Source: Acanthopleura granulata
Lineage: Eukaryota; Mollusca; Polyplacophora; Chitonida; Chitonidae
Reading direction: 5' to 3'
Length of the DNA stretch: 64,000 nt
Assembly: GCA_016165875.1 (NCBI GenBank)
Contig: JABBOT010000001.1
Coordinates: forward strand, 12,584,540 to 12,648,539
The translations under genes and the position numbers were made by a program. Within the stretch, counting starts at the first letter, position 1, and every line of letters starts with the position of its first letter. Below the pieces are notes generated by a model. It did not search any database. It was not told the origin of the DNA and worked only from the letters and a program-made list of their open reading frames with translations. Shown here piece by piece: positions 13,201 to 22,785 of the stretch.

Positions 13201-14065
13201 GTTCTATTTTTTATTGTATTGTGATTATTATATTTATTTATTGTCATTTATTATGTATTGTAACTTTTGTAACTATATTTCGTAACTGGAAATCATCATT
13301 AAATCAAGTGTGACAAACACAAGCACCACTCAACATAGTCTTTGTACAACACAAAGCAACAGTAAAACCCACAGTCTTGAACAACAGAAAGCAAACAATC
13401 TTGAACAGAAAACACCAGTCAAGTATGCACAATATCTTGAACATAAAATACAGGTCAAATATGTGCACATGGGGAATCTTATACAGTATGAAACACCAAT
13501 CCAATCCACATACATGGCCTTGTACAAGTGAAAACCAATCTTGTACACGATGTAACCGTCAGTCTACTTGTGTTCTTGAACAGTATAAAACACCAGTCAA
13601 ATATGCATAGTGTAGTACATCAAAACAGCATTATCAAAACCGTCAGCATTATCGTGGGAGGAAACTGGACAATGGCCATCTGCAGGTTTCTGTCAGACCT
13701 TCCCATGTGCAGCTGGTGAGGAAAAAATCTGGCTACCCTAATTCTTCAAATTTTTCTGACATCTGGCCTGCCCTCTTTAACTAACATACATGTAATTGTA
13801 ATAGGAATACAAGATTTCTTTTTTCTCCCTTGGTTAGTCCATCTAATGACCAACGTATCCATATCTTTACTTTTTTGAAAAACCTCAAAGAGAAATGTAA
13901 TAATTTGTTTTCAGCAGTTGTAATATGTGTCCCAATAATGAGACGAATTAGCCTAATACATGTGTACTGAAGGTTAGTTTGCCTTTTCCCTCAGCTCCGA
14001 TGGTGTGTTGGTCTGTGATGCTGATGTTGTGTGCCTTGACCTTGCAAAGATGGCTAACCCAGTGA
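1170..14065 (+). CDS. Copper-only SOD-repeat protein (CSRP), 3' part of gene, probably GPI-anchored
   Basis: Nine exons with consistent phases: 1170-1273, 1554-3553, 7359-7442, 9703-9804, 10537-10678, 11056-11182, 11359-11480, 13090-13182 and 13995-14065 (TGA stop). Together they encode 947 residues; the start lies left of the window. The product is a chain of Cu/Zn-SOD-like beta-barrel repeats: one partial, then five at about 1640-2083, 2095-2536, 2546-3021, 3041-3471 and 3490-11145. Each repeat ends in a GRSxVxH...CANI-type strand matching the end of SOD1. The last three repeats keep HxH, GHxNP and GRSxVxH, the Cu ligands of SOD1. The SOD1 third Zn-ligand His position is Glu in 'EVGDL', as expected of copper-only enzymes. 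A Cys-containing stalk and a hydrophobic C-terminus follow, suggesting a cell-surface extracellular superoxide dismutase. Family assignment is strong; activity is inferred. Confidence 0.9.
1554..3553 (+). CDS. CSRP large exon: end of one repeat, four complete SOD repeats, start of the last
   Basis: A 2-kb open exon, unusually long for this gene, bounded by 'tttcag' and 'atg|gtaagt', phase 1 to phase 0. It holds four complete repeats in a single exon, whereas the last repeat is split over four exons. HxH motifs are at about 2220-2235 (YHVHGF), 2688-2700 (NWHVHV) and 3167-3180 (YHVHEL). The first complete repeat lacks the HxH. 'GRSVVIQ' (second complete repeat), 'GRSVVIH' (third) and 'GRSIVIH' (fourth) show ligand loss then retention. 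Intron loss or retrocopy-like repeat amplification could explain the uninterrupted exon; this is inference. Confidence 0.93.
3578..3862. mobile_element. 285-bp palindromic MITE in the CSRP intron
   Basis: About 80-bp terminal inverted repeats (3578-3658 against 3783-3862, tip 'ctgactgaggcagac') flank about 120 bp of spacer. It lies 24 bp after the donor of the large CSRP exon, separated by (TA)n. A related single arm is at about 5890-5965. It has no coding capacity. Confidence 0.85.
4019..5894. mobile_element. Element with long inverted arms (about 420 bp) in the CSRP intron
   Basis: The left arm (about 4019-4462) is the reverse complement of the right arm (about 5478-5894) with scattered substitutions and small indels. 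Conserved blocks include 'ccacccagtagatgtgctg' and the outer 'cacaaatttatctg'. The 1-kb centre holds no recognisable transposase. It is probably a non-autonomous foldback-type DNA element. Confidence 0.8.
7075..7310 (+). repeat. Dispersed repeat, copy 1
   Basis: About 240 bp resembling 11560-11805 in the same orientation. Shared blocks include 'aatttatgcata', 'ctctacatcccagag/cctcacag', 'ctgtcagaat' and 'ttgcagaggtggttgaaaa'. It is intronic with no coding signal. Confidence 0.65.
7359..7442 (+). CDS. CSRP exon: second strand of the last SOD repeat
   Basis: 28 codons, phase 0 to 0, acceptor 'gtttcag'. It encodes a 'RYADGRLGDTQVYVNLNYP'-type strand aligning with the equivalent strand of the preceding repeats. 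The donor 'aag|gtctct' is weak. Confidence 0.85.
8500..8850 (+). repeat. Degenerate tandem duplication (about 175 bp unit)
   Basis: Two to three adjacent diverged copies share 'atgttgggtcag', 'cccatgtgttaa', 'cagtaaacaa/caataaacaa' and 'agataaatgtaagcct'. The rest of the 7443-9702 intron holds no gene that I can see. Confidence 0.55.
9310..9360 (+). repeat. Solo arm of the MITE family also found in the SFI1 introns
   Basis: The string 'aaaacatttgactg...tttggtgaaaaaaaat' matches the right arm of the palindromic element at 52,747-53,156. Confidence 0.5.
9703..9804 (+). CDS. CSRP exon: copper-site HxH and GHYNP of the last SOD repeat
   Basis: 34 codons, phase 0 to 0, acceptor 'tgtttcag', donor 'aag|gtaagc'. 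It contains NWHIHEKPVG (two Cu ligands) and a Cys followed by GGHYNPY (third ligand). It is the clearest single-exon match to the Cu/Zn-SOD fold. Confidence 0.92.
10060..10370 (+). repeat. 28-bp minisatellite in CSRP intron
   Basis: The unit is 'cattcatgtgtgcagtg' followed by 'ctgacatagtg'. About ten copies grow more regular towards the right. It lies upstream of the exon at 10537. Confidence 0.85.
10537..10678 (+). CDS. CSRP exon: Cys-rich loop and GDxxGKH segment of the last repeat
   Basis: Phase 0 to 1, acceptor 'tcctcag', donor 'g|gtgaga'. It encodes RCELGDQAGKH, homologous to EVGDLSGKH in the other repeats, and ends just before the GRS strand. Confidence 0.88.
11056..11182 (+). CDS. CSRP exon: GRSFVFH strand and end of the last repeat
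   Basis: Phase 1 to 2, acceptor 'attttcag', donor 'aa|gtgaga'. LGRSFVFHAEN carries the fourth Cu ligand and ACADILP is the terminal Cys strand. The tail of the exon begins the stalk. Confidence 0.9.
11359..11480 (+). CDS. CSRP exon: membrane-proximal stalk, part 1
   Basis: Phase 2 to 1, acceptor 'gttttcag', donor 'g|gtacag'. It has no SOD motifs. It encodes a Thr/Ser/Val-rich segment with one Cys. Joining it to flanking exons keeps the frame open to the final stop. Confidence 0.75.
11560..11805 (+). repeat. Dispersed repeat, copy 2
   Basis: Same family as 7075-7310 and in the same orientation. It lies just after the exon ending at 11480. Confidence 0.65.
12345..13035 (+). repeat. 38-bp minisatellite with 152-bp higher-order period
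   Basis: The unit is built on 'gatttagctaatgtgctg' plus 'tggttgtctcccctta'. About 17 copies are present, the first ones exactly 38 bp apart (gattta at 12389, 12427, 12465, 12503). A block of four variant units starting near 12555 recurs near 12707. The array decays into the acceptor of the exon at 13090. Confidence 0.9.
13090..13182 (+). CDS. CSRP exon: stalk, part 2
   Basis: Phase 1 to 1. It encodes a charged segment with an Asn-Ser-Thr glycosylation sequon and one Cys. The acceptor 'gcccttaag' lies at the right end of the 38-bp minisatellite, whose unit also contains 'ccccttaag'. Confidence 0.7.
13320..13740 (-). repeat. Degenerate repeats and a SINE fragment (13635-13735, - orientation)
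   Basis: 13,320-13,620 holds degenerate repeats of 'cttgaaca..aaacaccagtcaaatatg', resembling SINE 3'-end sequence. 13,635-13,735 contains the reverse complement of the SINE core ('cagcattatcgtgggagg'). Both lie in the last CSRP intron. Confidence 0.55.
13995..14065 (+). CDS. CSRP terminal exon: hydrophobic GPI-anchor-like tail
   Basis: Acceptor 'ttttccctcag'. 23 codons then TGA. Small residues are followed by a run of Val/Leu/Met/Cys/Ala and a short tail with Arg. This matches a GPI-attachment signal, or a very short transmembrane anchor, and nothing follows it. Known animal and fungal Cu-only SODs are often GPI-linked, which supports this reading. Confidence 0.75.
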
Positions 14066-17055
14066 CTTGCAGTAACCAACACCAGGACTTCACTGTGATA
14101 CAAAGTGACAGACACCCTGGATTTACAGCACAATTCATGCTCAGTGTTCAGTTATATCATTGTAACAGAAAATGAGAGGTATTCATTTTTGTGCATCAGC
14201 ATCTTTTGTGGTCCATTTCTGTGGATTGATGATTATTCTCTTTGTGGCTGTTTTTCATTCGTTGTACATATAAATGTTATGTGATGAAGACTGGATTCTC
14301 CACCTTGCCTGGTGTCTGTGACTTGAGGCCTGAGTGATAAGGATTCTCTAAAGGACTCCAACATTATAAATTGGAAACAGTAGGTTCCAGTTATAAATTC
14401 ATTCACCAATCATTATTACATTTATACAATGCCATTTTAATGCTTCGAGGAAATATTTATAACCATATTTACAGACAACAATCTTTTGATCTATGAGATT
14501 ATTCTTAAATTCGTTGATATGAAAACAAAGTGTTCATACATTTCATTCATAAAAATGACACGACAAAAAATTGCCTAAATGGTGTAAAAATGATCAAAAT
14601 GTTGTGTACTCAGATTTACTTTTAATATGTGTAAATGTCTGCCTTTTTCTAAATTTTTAGATTTTCTGATTAATATAAATAATGGTTGAGAATGGAATTA
14701 CGTTTAGAGTAATACATTCCAAAATGTGTACTGACACGTTATATATAGTGTACTGAACTAATTGTTACCCAAAGTTTGCATCCTAATATATGGTTTACAT
14801 TTATTTTGTAGATCAGTGTTGTAATTTTATACTCAGATTGTGTGTTGTTAGTAGAAAATCATCTGGTTATTAAGGCCCTCATGTTATAAAGAGGTGTGTA
14901 AACACGGTATGATGGCACTGAAGTAATTCGTCATTGTTTAGAGACCAAGATACAAACTATATGTGATAAAATCAAGCTTGACAGGAGGTTTGTCATGTAG
15001 ATGAGACAAAGGGTTTTGGTGTAACAGGAATGCAAACCAGTGCACATTTTGTCAGCATTCGCTTCATTGACCTACCAGTGCTGAAAGGAAAGACTTCGTT
15101 TCAGTGCTCAGTAACAATGTTACTTTGTATATATACTCACCTGTTCTAAATGTAGTGCAGTGTTCCTTGCAGTAGTGCTGAATTTTTGACCATGTACTTT
15201 ACACTTAATTGCTATTTACATGTACATACACCGTTACCCATCTAAAGCAACATTTCATCAAATGCTCTTTGTCTATCAGTCTTATTTATACTCTGTATCA
15301 TTCAGGTTTGTCATCCCATTGCACAGTCTCTTTCATCCTCACAAATTGTTACCAGAGTAAAAATTCTATGTAAAACTGCATTTTCGTGAATAGACGTGCA
15401 AGCTTGTGTGAAATGGTGTGTGAGCTATTTTCCATGCTCACACAAATGGTTTAATACAAATAAAAGAACTACATGTATAAGATTTCAGAGTAGTCACATC
15501 TCATTTATTTCAACCCTGTAAAGTGTAAATCGGCCAAAACTAGGAATGTGTGAAAATTTCTACACACACAGCAGCCTGTCAGTGGCACTTGGCGACCCCA
15601 GTCATACAGTAGTTTATGTGTGTGTTTGACTGTTTTTATTATAAACAATGGAGAGGTGGATTGGTAGGTGTGTCCATCAGTCAACAACAGGTAAACAATG
15701 TGCAAGTGCAATTGTCATAACAATTCCTCCATTCTCATAGTTATTTTGGTAAGCGGTTGATGGATAATGCTGGGCTGGTTGCAAGGTGTTACATTTGTTG
15801 AACATGGTTGACTTCACCTCTATGCTTTTGAAGTCTGCACATAATCACACAAGGAATATTGTCACTTTTTTGTCAAAGGAGGTTGTTTTATGGCAAAACT
15901 GTCTTAAACTGACTGCTTAGCTCTGGTCTGATAATGTGTAATGATCCAAAGCACCAGGGTATAGTGTAAAGCAAGGGTAGTATATTACGAAAAAGTTTCA
16001 GCCCAGTTGGTATATTCATGTGATAATAATGATAATCCTAATTTATTTTATTTATTTCATTGGTGTTTTAGGCTGTACATAACACAAATATATGTCAATT
16101 ATACCATGGCGACCAGCATTATGGTGGGAGGAATCCCATGACCATCCACAGGTTGCTGGCGGACATTGCCATACATCTACAACCGGTGAGGAAGTCAGAG
16201 TTATGTGGGCTTGAGCTCACACTGATACCCTCAGCCACGGAAATCATAATAACAATCAGTCTAAGAAGAACAAATACAAAAAGAATGCTAATGCTAAGTT
16301 TGTGGAATCATGTATAACTGTTCCAAGGTGGTCCGTTAAAAGAGTAACACTGTAGTAGATACCTCTTCTGTGAAGAAGGTATAAACCTGAAATGTGCCAT
16401 TTAAATGCAGGGAATATTTTACTTTATTATATTCTTGAGGCCTAAAGGCAAAGAGAAAAGGCAATTAAATCATGTAACATTGCAACAGGTACACAATGCT
16501 TTAGTTCGTCTCTGATAAAGAAAAACAAGCAATTCGATTCATCCTCTTGAATCCTAACACTTGCTATTTAATCTCCCAAAATCTCATGCTGAAAATCTGA
16601 GATATTTAATTGAAACACGTGGAAAGGGAAAATACTGAACAAAGATATAATACATGTCTTCATAGAAGGGCATTTGTCAACCATTTCATGCAGATATTAA
16701 AATAAATGTAAATCTGGTCATACATTTAGGGTTTCATAAAACTAATGAGCAGCATGGATTAAGGGCTTCATAACATCAGTGAGTTGAATGCAAACGAATT
16801 ACAGATTGCTACACACCATTGAGCGCTAGGAATGCGCAGGTCTACGCACTGCTATTTGTACTTTTATACAAGTATAGATATGTCAGTGATAATGAATTTC
16901 TTCAGGTGAAAGTTGGTGGTTTTAATTAGTTCCTCTGGAAGACAATGTAATTATTCATCCCTGTGTATCCGTATTGTCAGTGAAGATACGTTTTTTTTAA
17001 TGATCTTGATGGTTAAGAGAAGGTTTCACAAATGGAAGAGTGTAAGATTTACGTT
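14066..17055. other. CSRP 3' UTR candidate and gene-free DNA
   Basis: No exon-like ORF is visible. The first possible polyadenylation hexamer I noted downstream of the CSRP stop is AATAAA at about 15459, which would imply a 1.4-kb 3' UTR; this is unproven. A SINE lies at 16,030-16,250. Confidence 0.4.
16030..16250 (-). mobile_element. SINE copy, - orientation
   Basis: On the + strand it reads an AT tail, 'tggtgttttaggctgtac', 'ccagcattatggtgggagg', then the internal 'ccacaggttgctggcggac' block seen in the full-length copy at 22,505-22,785. The tRNA-like head is not clear. Confidence 0.7.
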
Positions 17056-17059
17056 ATTG

Positions 17060-18160
17060 GTGCAAGCACCCGGTCTGATAGACGTATATCGACCCGGAGA
17101 GCAGCTCTGACCTGAGGAGACGTTCTGATAGACGTACACTGAGCCGGAGAGTAGCTCTGACCGGAGGAGACGGTCTGATAGACGTACACCTACCCGGAGA
17201 GCAGCTCTGACATGAGGACACTGTCTGATACACGTATACAAACCCCGAAAACAGGGCAGCTCTGAGCTGGCCTAGTCTGATAGACGTATAATGATCCGGA
17301 GGCACCAGCTCTGAACTGAAATCTTGTCTGATAGATGTATAATGACCCAGGGAGTAGCTCTAAGCTGAGGACCCGGTCTTTTAGATATATAATCACCCGG
17401 AGAGCAGCTCTGACCTGAGGATCTGGTGTAATTGACGGACAATGACAAGACGGCAGCAGTTTTGAGCTGAGGACCAGGATAGGTAGACGTATGCTGATCC
17501 AGACACAACAGCTCTGAGCCGGGGACCGGGTTCGATAAACGTATAATGACCCGAAGACACCAGATCTGATAGACGTATTATGACCCGGAGACAACTGCTG
17601 TCAGCCGAGGACCCGGTCTGATAGACGGACAATGACCTGGAGGCAGTGGTTTTGAGCTTAGATCCTGGTCTGATAAACATACAGAGGCAGAGGCAGTTTT
17701 AAACAAACCTGATCTAATAGACGCATATACTGACCCGGACACGCCAGCTCTGAGGATCCGGTATGACAGATGTGTAATGACTTGAAGAGCAGTCCTGGGC
17801 TGAGGTTTGATAGGCGCATAATCACCCGGAAAACAGCTGTGAGCAGGGGATCCAGTTTGACAGACGTATAACGACCCAGAGACGCCAGCTTTGAACGGAG
17901 GAGCCGGTCTAACAGACTCATATTGCTCCAGTCAACAGCAATGAGCTGAGGACCAGATCTGATACTCGTGTAATGACCCTGAAACTCCACCTCTGAGCTC
18001 AAGGCCCGGTCTGACAGACGCTTACCGATCCAGAGAGTATTTCTGACCTGAGGAACCGGTCTGACAGACGCAGACTGACACTGACAGCAGCTCTGAGGTG
18101 ACCTGGTCTCATAGACAAATAATGACCCGGAGACACCAGCTCTGAGCTGAGGACCAGTGG
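17060..18160. repeat. About 50-60 bp minisatellite, about 1.1 kb
   Basis: Imperfect units contain 'ggtctgatagacgtata', 'atgacccggag' and 'cagctctgagctgagga'. The minus strand reads as repeated short peptides in all frames, an array artefact and not a gene. Confidence 0.88.
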
Positions 18161-18860
18161 AGGGGGCAATTGTCCCTCCACTTTTTTAAGAGGGGAGGGG
18201 ACAAAAGTACGCCCACCCGTGCATACTTTTTGTGGCAAGTGTAAAGTTATTTCGACTCATATGTACACGAAAAAGACAAATATGGCTAGCGGATAGGATA
18301 ATATGTTTATTCCCGCTTACCATCATAATATGCAGAAATTGCACGAAACTTTTCTCCGAGTAGATACAATGGCCAGAGCTTCCGGGGCGTAGGCGGCCCC
18401 TGGACCTTGGCTTGTTGAACTGGGATATAGTATAATTGCACATTCATCACAGTGTCAAAATTATATGATTTTCCACTAAAGAGGAATATATGCAGAGTTG
18501 TTTTTTTTTGTTTGTTTGTTTGTTTCTTTCTTTCTTTCTTTGTTTTTGTTTTCTTTCCGTATCCTATTACAATTTGAGTCAGCGAAAGATAATTTAAAAG
18601 AAATCTCCGATTATATAATTTGGACCCTTCTCTATTTGCCTGCGACAATGATATAGTTCAACTGCATCAGCACCCCCAAATTATATGACATTCCCCGAAG
18701 GTCCAATTTATCCCAGCCTTAGTTGCCTCAAATCGCCTAAAACATGTCTACTTCTATTCAAAAAGCCAGAGCTTCCAAGGCTGGGCGGCCCATGGACCCT
18801 CGCCTATTGGGCATGGATAGAATGTGAGCCACACCACATTCCACGACGTTTCACGTCGCT
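18150..18860. mobile_element. Possible DNA-transposon remnant
   Basis: It begins with the palindromic 'ggagggggcaattgtccctcc' followed by a T run. It contains a direct repeat of 'ccagagcttcc...ggcggccc.tggacc' at about 18,375-18,415 and 18,765-18,805. The family is not identified; a low-complexity TTTG/TTTC tract lies at 18,500-18,560. Confidence 0.35.
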
Positions 18861-19209
18861 AAAGTTGTATGAAAATACCTTAGTAGCTGATAAGTCTGAA
18901 CATGTGGAGAATTAAAATCATCAAGTTTTATGCTTTAAGATTAATGCATGTTTTTGTGGGGCTATAGTTCAGGTAGTTAATCCCAAGCCATGTGGCTTGA
19001 GTTGGTTTCAAACCAGCGAATATCTAAGGCCGTCGGAGAAAAGAGAGAATCAAAAAATTATTCTGCTAAAGCAACGGAAATTATTTCCCCCGACTTAACC
19101 AACCAGTCAAAATGCTCATAATTGAAATGATAGTTTCTTGTTGGTTACTAAGTGAAGGGAAATAATTTGATTGGGATTTAGTTTGTTTATTCTCTTTTTT
19201 TGAAAGGTA

Positions 19210-19790
19210 GGGAATTTATTTATTAAATTTTTTTTTCACGGGGAAAATTATTTCCCCCTTGTTAGTATGATGCAATCAGAAATGCTTTTCCTTTGAATGC
19301 AGCACGCCTTTTGGATCACAAAGTCGGGGGAGATTAATTTACCCCGAATTAGCAGAATTATCCCCGTGTTATAGTCAGCCAATGGCAATACCGCTTGCTT
19401 TAGGACCGAGAACAGCTTTCATTATTCTGAATTTATGATGTAGCATTGTTGACTACGTAATACAGGTGGACTCATTCATAAGTAACGCAAATAAACTGAC
19501 AAGGTCAGTATATAGTAGGGATCACGCTATATATGCTCGAATTGAGGTATATGTGTACAATTTAAGGAAATACTCCGGAGCGACTTGGGGCGACAAACGA
19601 ATCTTGAAAGAACATTTGATTGGCAGACTATCACGGGGGAAATTCTGCTAACTCGCGGTAAATTAATTTCTCCCGAGTTAACGAGCCAATGGGCATGCTG
19701 CATTCCAAGTGAGGGCATTTCTGACTGGATCACTGCTAGCACGGTGAAAATAATTTTTCCCGTGAAAACAAAAATTAGTAAATAAATTCT
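19210..19790. mobile_element. 580-bp MITE with about 180-bp inverted repeats
   Basis: 19210-19390 matches the reverse complement of 19610-19790. Shared blocks are 'gaatttattta', 'ttttcacggg', 'cagaaatg', 'gaatgcagca', 'gattaatttaccccga/aattaatttaccgcga' and 'agttagcagaat'. The centre has no gene. Confidence 0.85.
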
Positions 19791-20255
19791 ATTTTTTATT
19801 GACAGCCCAAAAAATAAGAATTGAAAAGGTATGTCTCTTCCTCAGTTCCGTAGTATACAAATATTTTAGTATCTTGTTTATTTATTTATTTATTTATTTA
19901 TTTATTTGAAACATGTAAGCATAGAATTTCAGTATAGTTTGCCGTGATTGCCGAAATTCTTGCGGTCTCCTTCTGACCTTGAAACTTGGGACCTCAATGA
20001 ACAATGACCTCGTCGCACCACGTGGGCTTGTTGGGTTTTCGTGGTCTTTTGAACATGGGACCCACTCATGACACTCTATACTTATTGCCGGGCATGGCAT
20101 TATGGAGTGGAGCCCATGAACCACGATGAACGCACGCTGAACGCACCGTGGAGAAATGGCGGGTAGGGTGTCTCATTCGAAGTGCATAAACTGTTGCAAT
20201 CCATCCGTAAAGGCAAGGGGACAGGTGCAAAGAATCTATCCAACGACTCGTAAAC

Positions 20256-20759
20256 ATGTCAATACAACTGAAGAATGCTCTGAGTGATTTGTTGGATATT
20301 CCAGAGGATAGTTTAACTCCTCTGTCGGAGCTTAAGTTTAGTTTTGCAGACCGAAACCTTTGTCATGTGTGTTTTGTCATTATCCAACGAATCGAAAAAG
20401 ACAAGGCAATAATTCAAGAAAGGCTAAAGGCCATTGACGGATGAGTTTGAATCTAAGACTTGGTCTGGTATATATCTAGGCCTAGCTTTGAAGAGAAAGA
20501 GAAACTACAATTGTCTGGACAAGATGCCTCTGCAAGTACCAACCGACCGTCATCTTCCAGGTTCACAACAACAGACGTTTCTGTTGCAACAAATATCCGC
20601 CAGCCGTCATCTTCAACTGCAACAAGTGTGTCTGCTTGTCCTAGTGGACATGTAACATCTAGCCTACTTTCATCTCCAACTGATAGCAAAAGAACCAGGC
20701 TGACAGGCGTCCCTGTGGTATATGTGACCACCAAAAAAAAATCAAAAAAAAAAAGGTAA
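20256..20759 (+). CDS. Unidentified ORF pair in one frame
   Basis: ATG at 20256 opens 62 codons (helical, charged), closed by TGA. After more in-frame stops the same frame stays open from 20460 to 20759 and codes a Ser/Thr-rich segment ending in a Lys/Arg cluster (KKKSKKKR). I recognise no domain. No GT donor lies in the first ORF near its end that would splice out the stops, so it is either a decayed gene or chance. It lies just outside the Polinton left tip. Confidence 0.25.
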
Positions 20760-20860
20760 AATAACCAAACTGTACCACAGGCACACATGTAGCAGGTTCG
20801 GTCGAACGCTGCTTATACCTAATATATACAACAAGGTACATAACTTCAATGCCTGGGACT

Positions 20861-20954
20861 GCTCGTTTTCCACCCACCATAATGCTGTTCGCCGTCGTAT
20901 ACATGTAAGCGATATGTTATTTACTACGGCCAAAGCACCAATGAAATAAATAAA
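20861..20954 (+). mobile_element. 5'-truncated SINE with perfect 15-bp target duplication
   Basis: A 94-bp SINE 3' end ('ccacccaccataatgc...aaagcaccaatgaaataaataaa') is flanked by identical 'tcaatgcctgggact' at 20846-20860 and 20955-20969. It lies inside the Polinton left TIR. Confidence 0.9.
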
Positions 20955-21515
20955 TCAATGCCTGGGACTAGCCCATCTAGATGGACTCAGAGTCATATTT
21001 TAAAATTCTGACATTCATTTCAAACCTGAGTCCATCACGCGTACTCCAAAAAATCGCTGCAGATTGCCGAACTCGAAGTCGATGGAGATAAGTGGCACTC
21101 CAACCGCAGGCACTTGAAACCAACCAGTGGAGCAAAATAAAATACTACAATATAGGATACCCTAGGGTCGTATGATAACCTAAAGGTCTCTCACTCGCCT
21201 TCTTGAAAGTCACGAAAGCTGCATACCCGCTTCTCGTTCATCGGTGAAATTTCACCGAATTTGTCAAATTAAACACCAATATACATCTGGATGGCTTGAG
21301 ACATGTTTATTCTTAATTCGTGAACATCCTTGGCGTCAAGCTCGCCTGGAACAAGCATTAATCAGTCCTGGATGAACTGGACACTGGTGCCACCAAGCCG
21401 TTGAACCTTACTTAACAACGTTCTCCGGAAAAATTCGGCAACACTCGGTTACGCTCGTAAGGCCTACATGTAGCTACTTGTAAGGCTTTTGTTTGGTAAG
21501 AACTCAAGACACTGA

Positions 21516-21725
21516 ATGTGTGTCAACTTGATGTTGTTAATGGACAGGCAGCAGACAACGTATGACTCACTCTCGGCAGGTAACAAAGTTGTCATATTAG
21601 GTCAGCCTAGGGCAGGGAAAAGTTTTCTGGTTGAAAATATTGACTGCCTCAGATTTACTCATCTGAAGACATTTGCGCAGTTATGTAGGCCTCATAGCCA
21701 AAAAAAGTTTTGTATTTATAAATAA
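21516..21725 (+). CDS. Small ORF with Walker A motif
   Basis: 69 codons including VVILGQPRAGKSFLVE, a good P-loop (GxxxxGKS) after a beta strand. No Walker B or other ATPase motif follows before the stop. It lies in the centre of the 2.84-kb element and may be an N-terminal exon or fragment of an element-encoded NTPase. The listed start is alternative (GTG-like context) and uncertain. Confidence 0.35.
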   Translation: MCVNLMLLMDRQQTTYDSLSAGNKVVILGQPRAGKSFLVENIDCLRFTHLKTFAQLCRPHSQKKFCIYK

Positions 21726-21959
21726 CATCACGTCTGAACACAACATGTTGTTTTCAAGGTGTCTATAAGAGCATGTACAGTATAATTTACACTTTATTAA
21801 ATTGGGGATAATTACTTTTCTTATTAAACAATATCCATGCTGTTGCATATGGTATATTATATTTGATTCTGCTGGTATTTATTCTGGTATTTATATATTA
21901 TATTTTATTTAATTGGCTTATTTTTATAAACCTCCAAAACAACTTATAATTTATTACAG

Positions 21960-22115
21960 GCACATATTGATGTGCCCGATGATAATTGATGATTGATGAT
22001 TGATGATGATGATGATGATGACGATGACGACGACGACGACGACGACAATAGCAATGATGATGATGATGATGACAACAGCAATAATAATAATAACTTCTAA
22101 GAATAATTCTAGTAA
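21960..22115. repeat. (GAT/GAC/AAT)n microsatellite
   Basis: Trinucleotide tract running gat, then gac, then gat, then aat repeats, inside the 2.84-kb element. Confidence 0.9.
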
Positions 22116-22504
22116 TAAATTATAATAATACTATTATTTTGTTTGGACTTGTGAATTTCTTTCCCAACTAATGTGATGCAAACTAAAGTCAAACACGTAC
22201 AGATGAACAAGTTAAATAAAGTTTCACAAGGAACATCATTTTATATTCAGTGTGGAGTACCATACGATATCCAAGGTTCAGTTCACGAACTTAATGAAAG
22301 TATTTTCACACTAAAGATAGTTAAGTTCAGGTTCTTAAAAAATTTAATAAACTGTAAAAAGTGTGTGAGGAACAAAGCTTGGGGTGTATTCAGGATTAAA
22401 GGAAAATAAACCTGCTGCTGTTAAACAGAAACAAGTTACATCACAAGTTACATGTCATCATATTGTATCCCAGATATATTATACAAAAGCAAACAAATAT
22501 TATT

Positions 22505-22785
22505 CGGAATGTTTATTTATTTTATTTGTTTTGATTGGTGTTTTATGCAGTACTCAAGAATATTTCACACAATGGCGGCCAGCATTATGGTGGGAGGAAA
22601 CCCCGCAGAGCCCGGGGAAGCCCACGACCATCTGCAGGTTGCGGGCAGACCTTCCCACATATGGCCGGAGAGGAAGTCAGCATGAGCTGGGCTTTACCTC
22701 AAAGCCACCACATTGGTGGGAGGCTTCTGGGTCATTGCACTGCGCTAGCGCGCTAACCGACTGAGTCACAGAGCTCCCTTATTCT
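22505..22785 (-). mobile_element. Full-length tRNA-derived SINE, - orientation
   Basis: Reading the minus strand from 22,780, a tRNA-like head ('gactcagtcggttagcgcg' resembling an A box) is followed by a body, the 'tttcctcccaccataatgc' core, and an AT-rich tail at 22,505-22,540. The head supports Pol III origin. It is nested inside the 2.84-kb element, itself nested in the Polinton. Confidence 0.85.

Noticed and set aside
17026..18238. Overlapping minus-strand ORFs with repeated 'SELLSGSVYVYQT'-like peptides
   Set aside because: They are open only because the 50-60 bp minisatellite lacks stops in several frames. Units shift frame and there is no start context or splice support.
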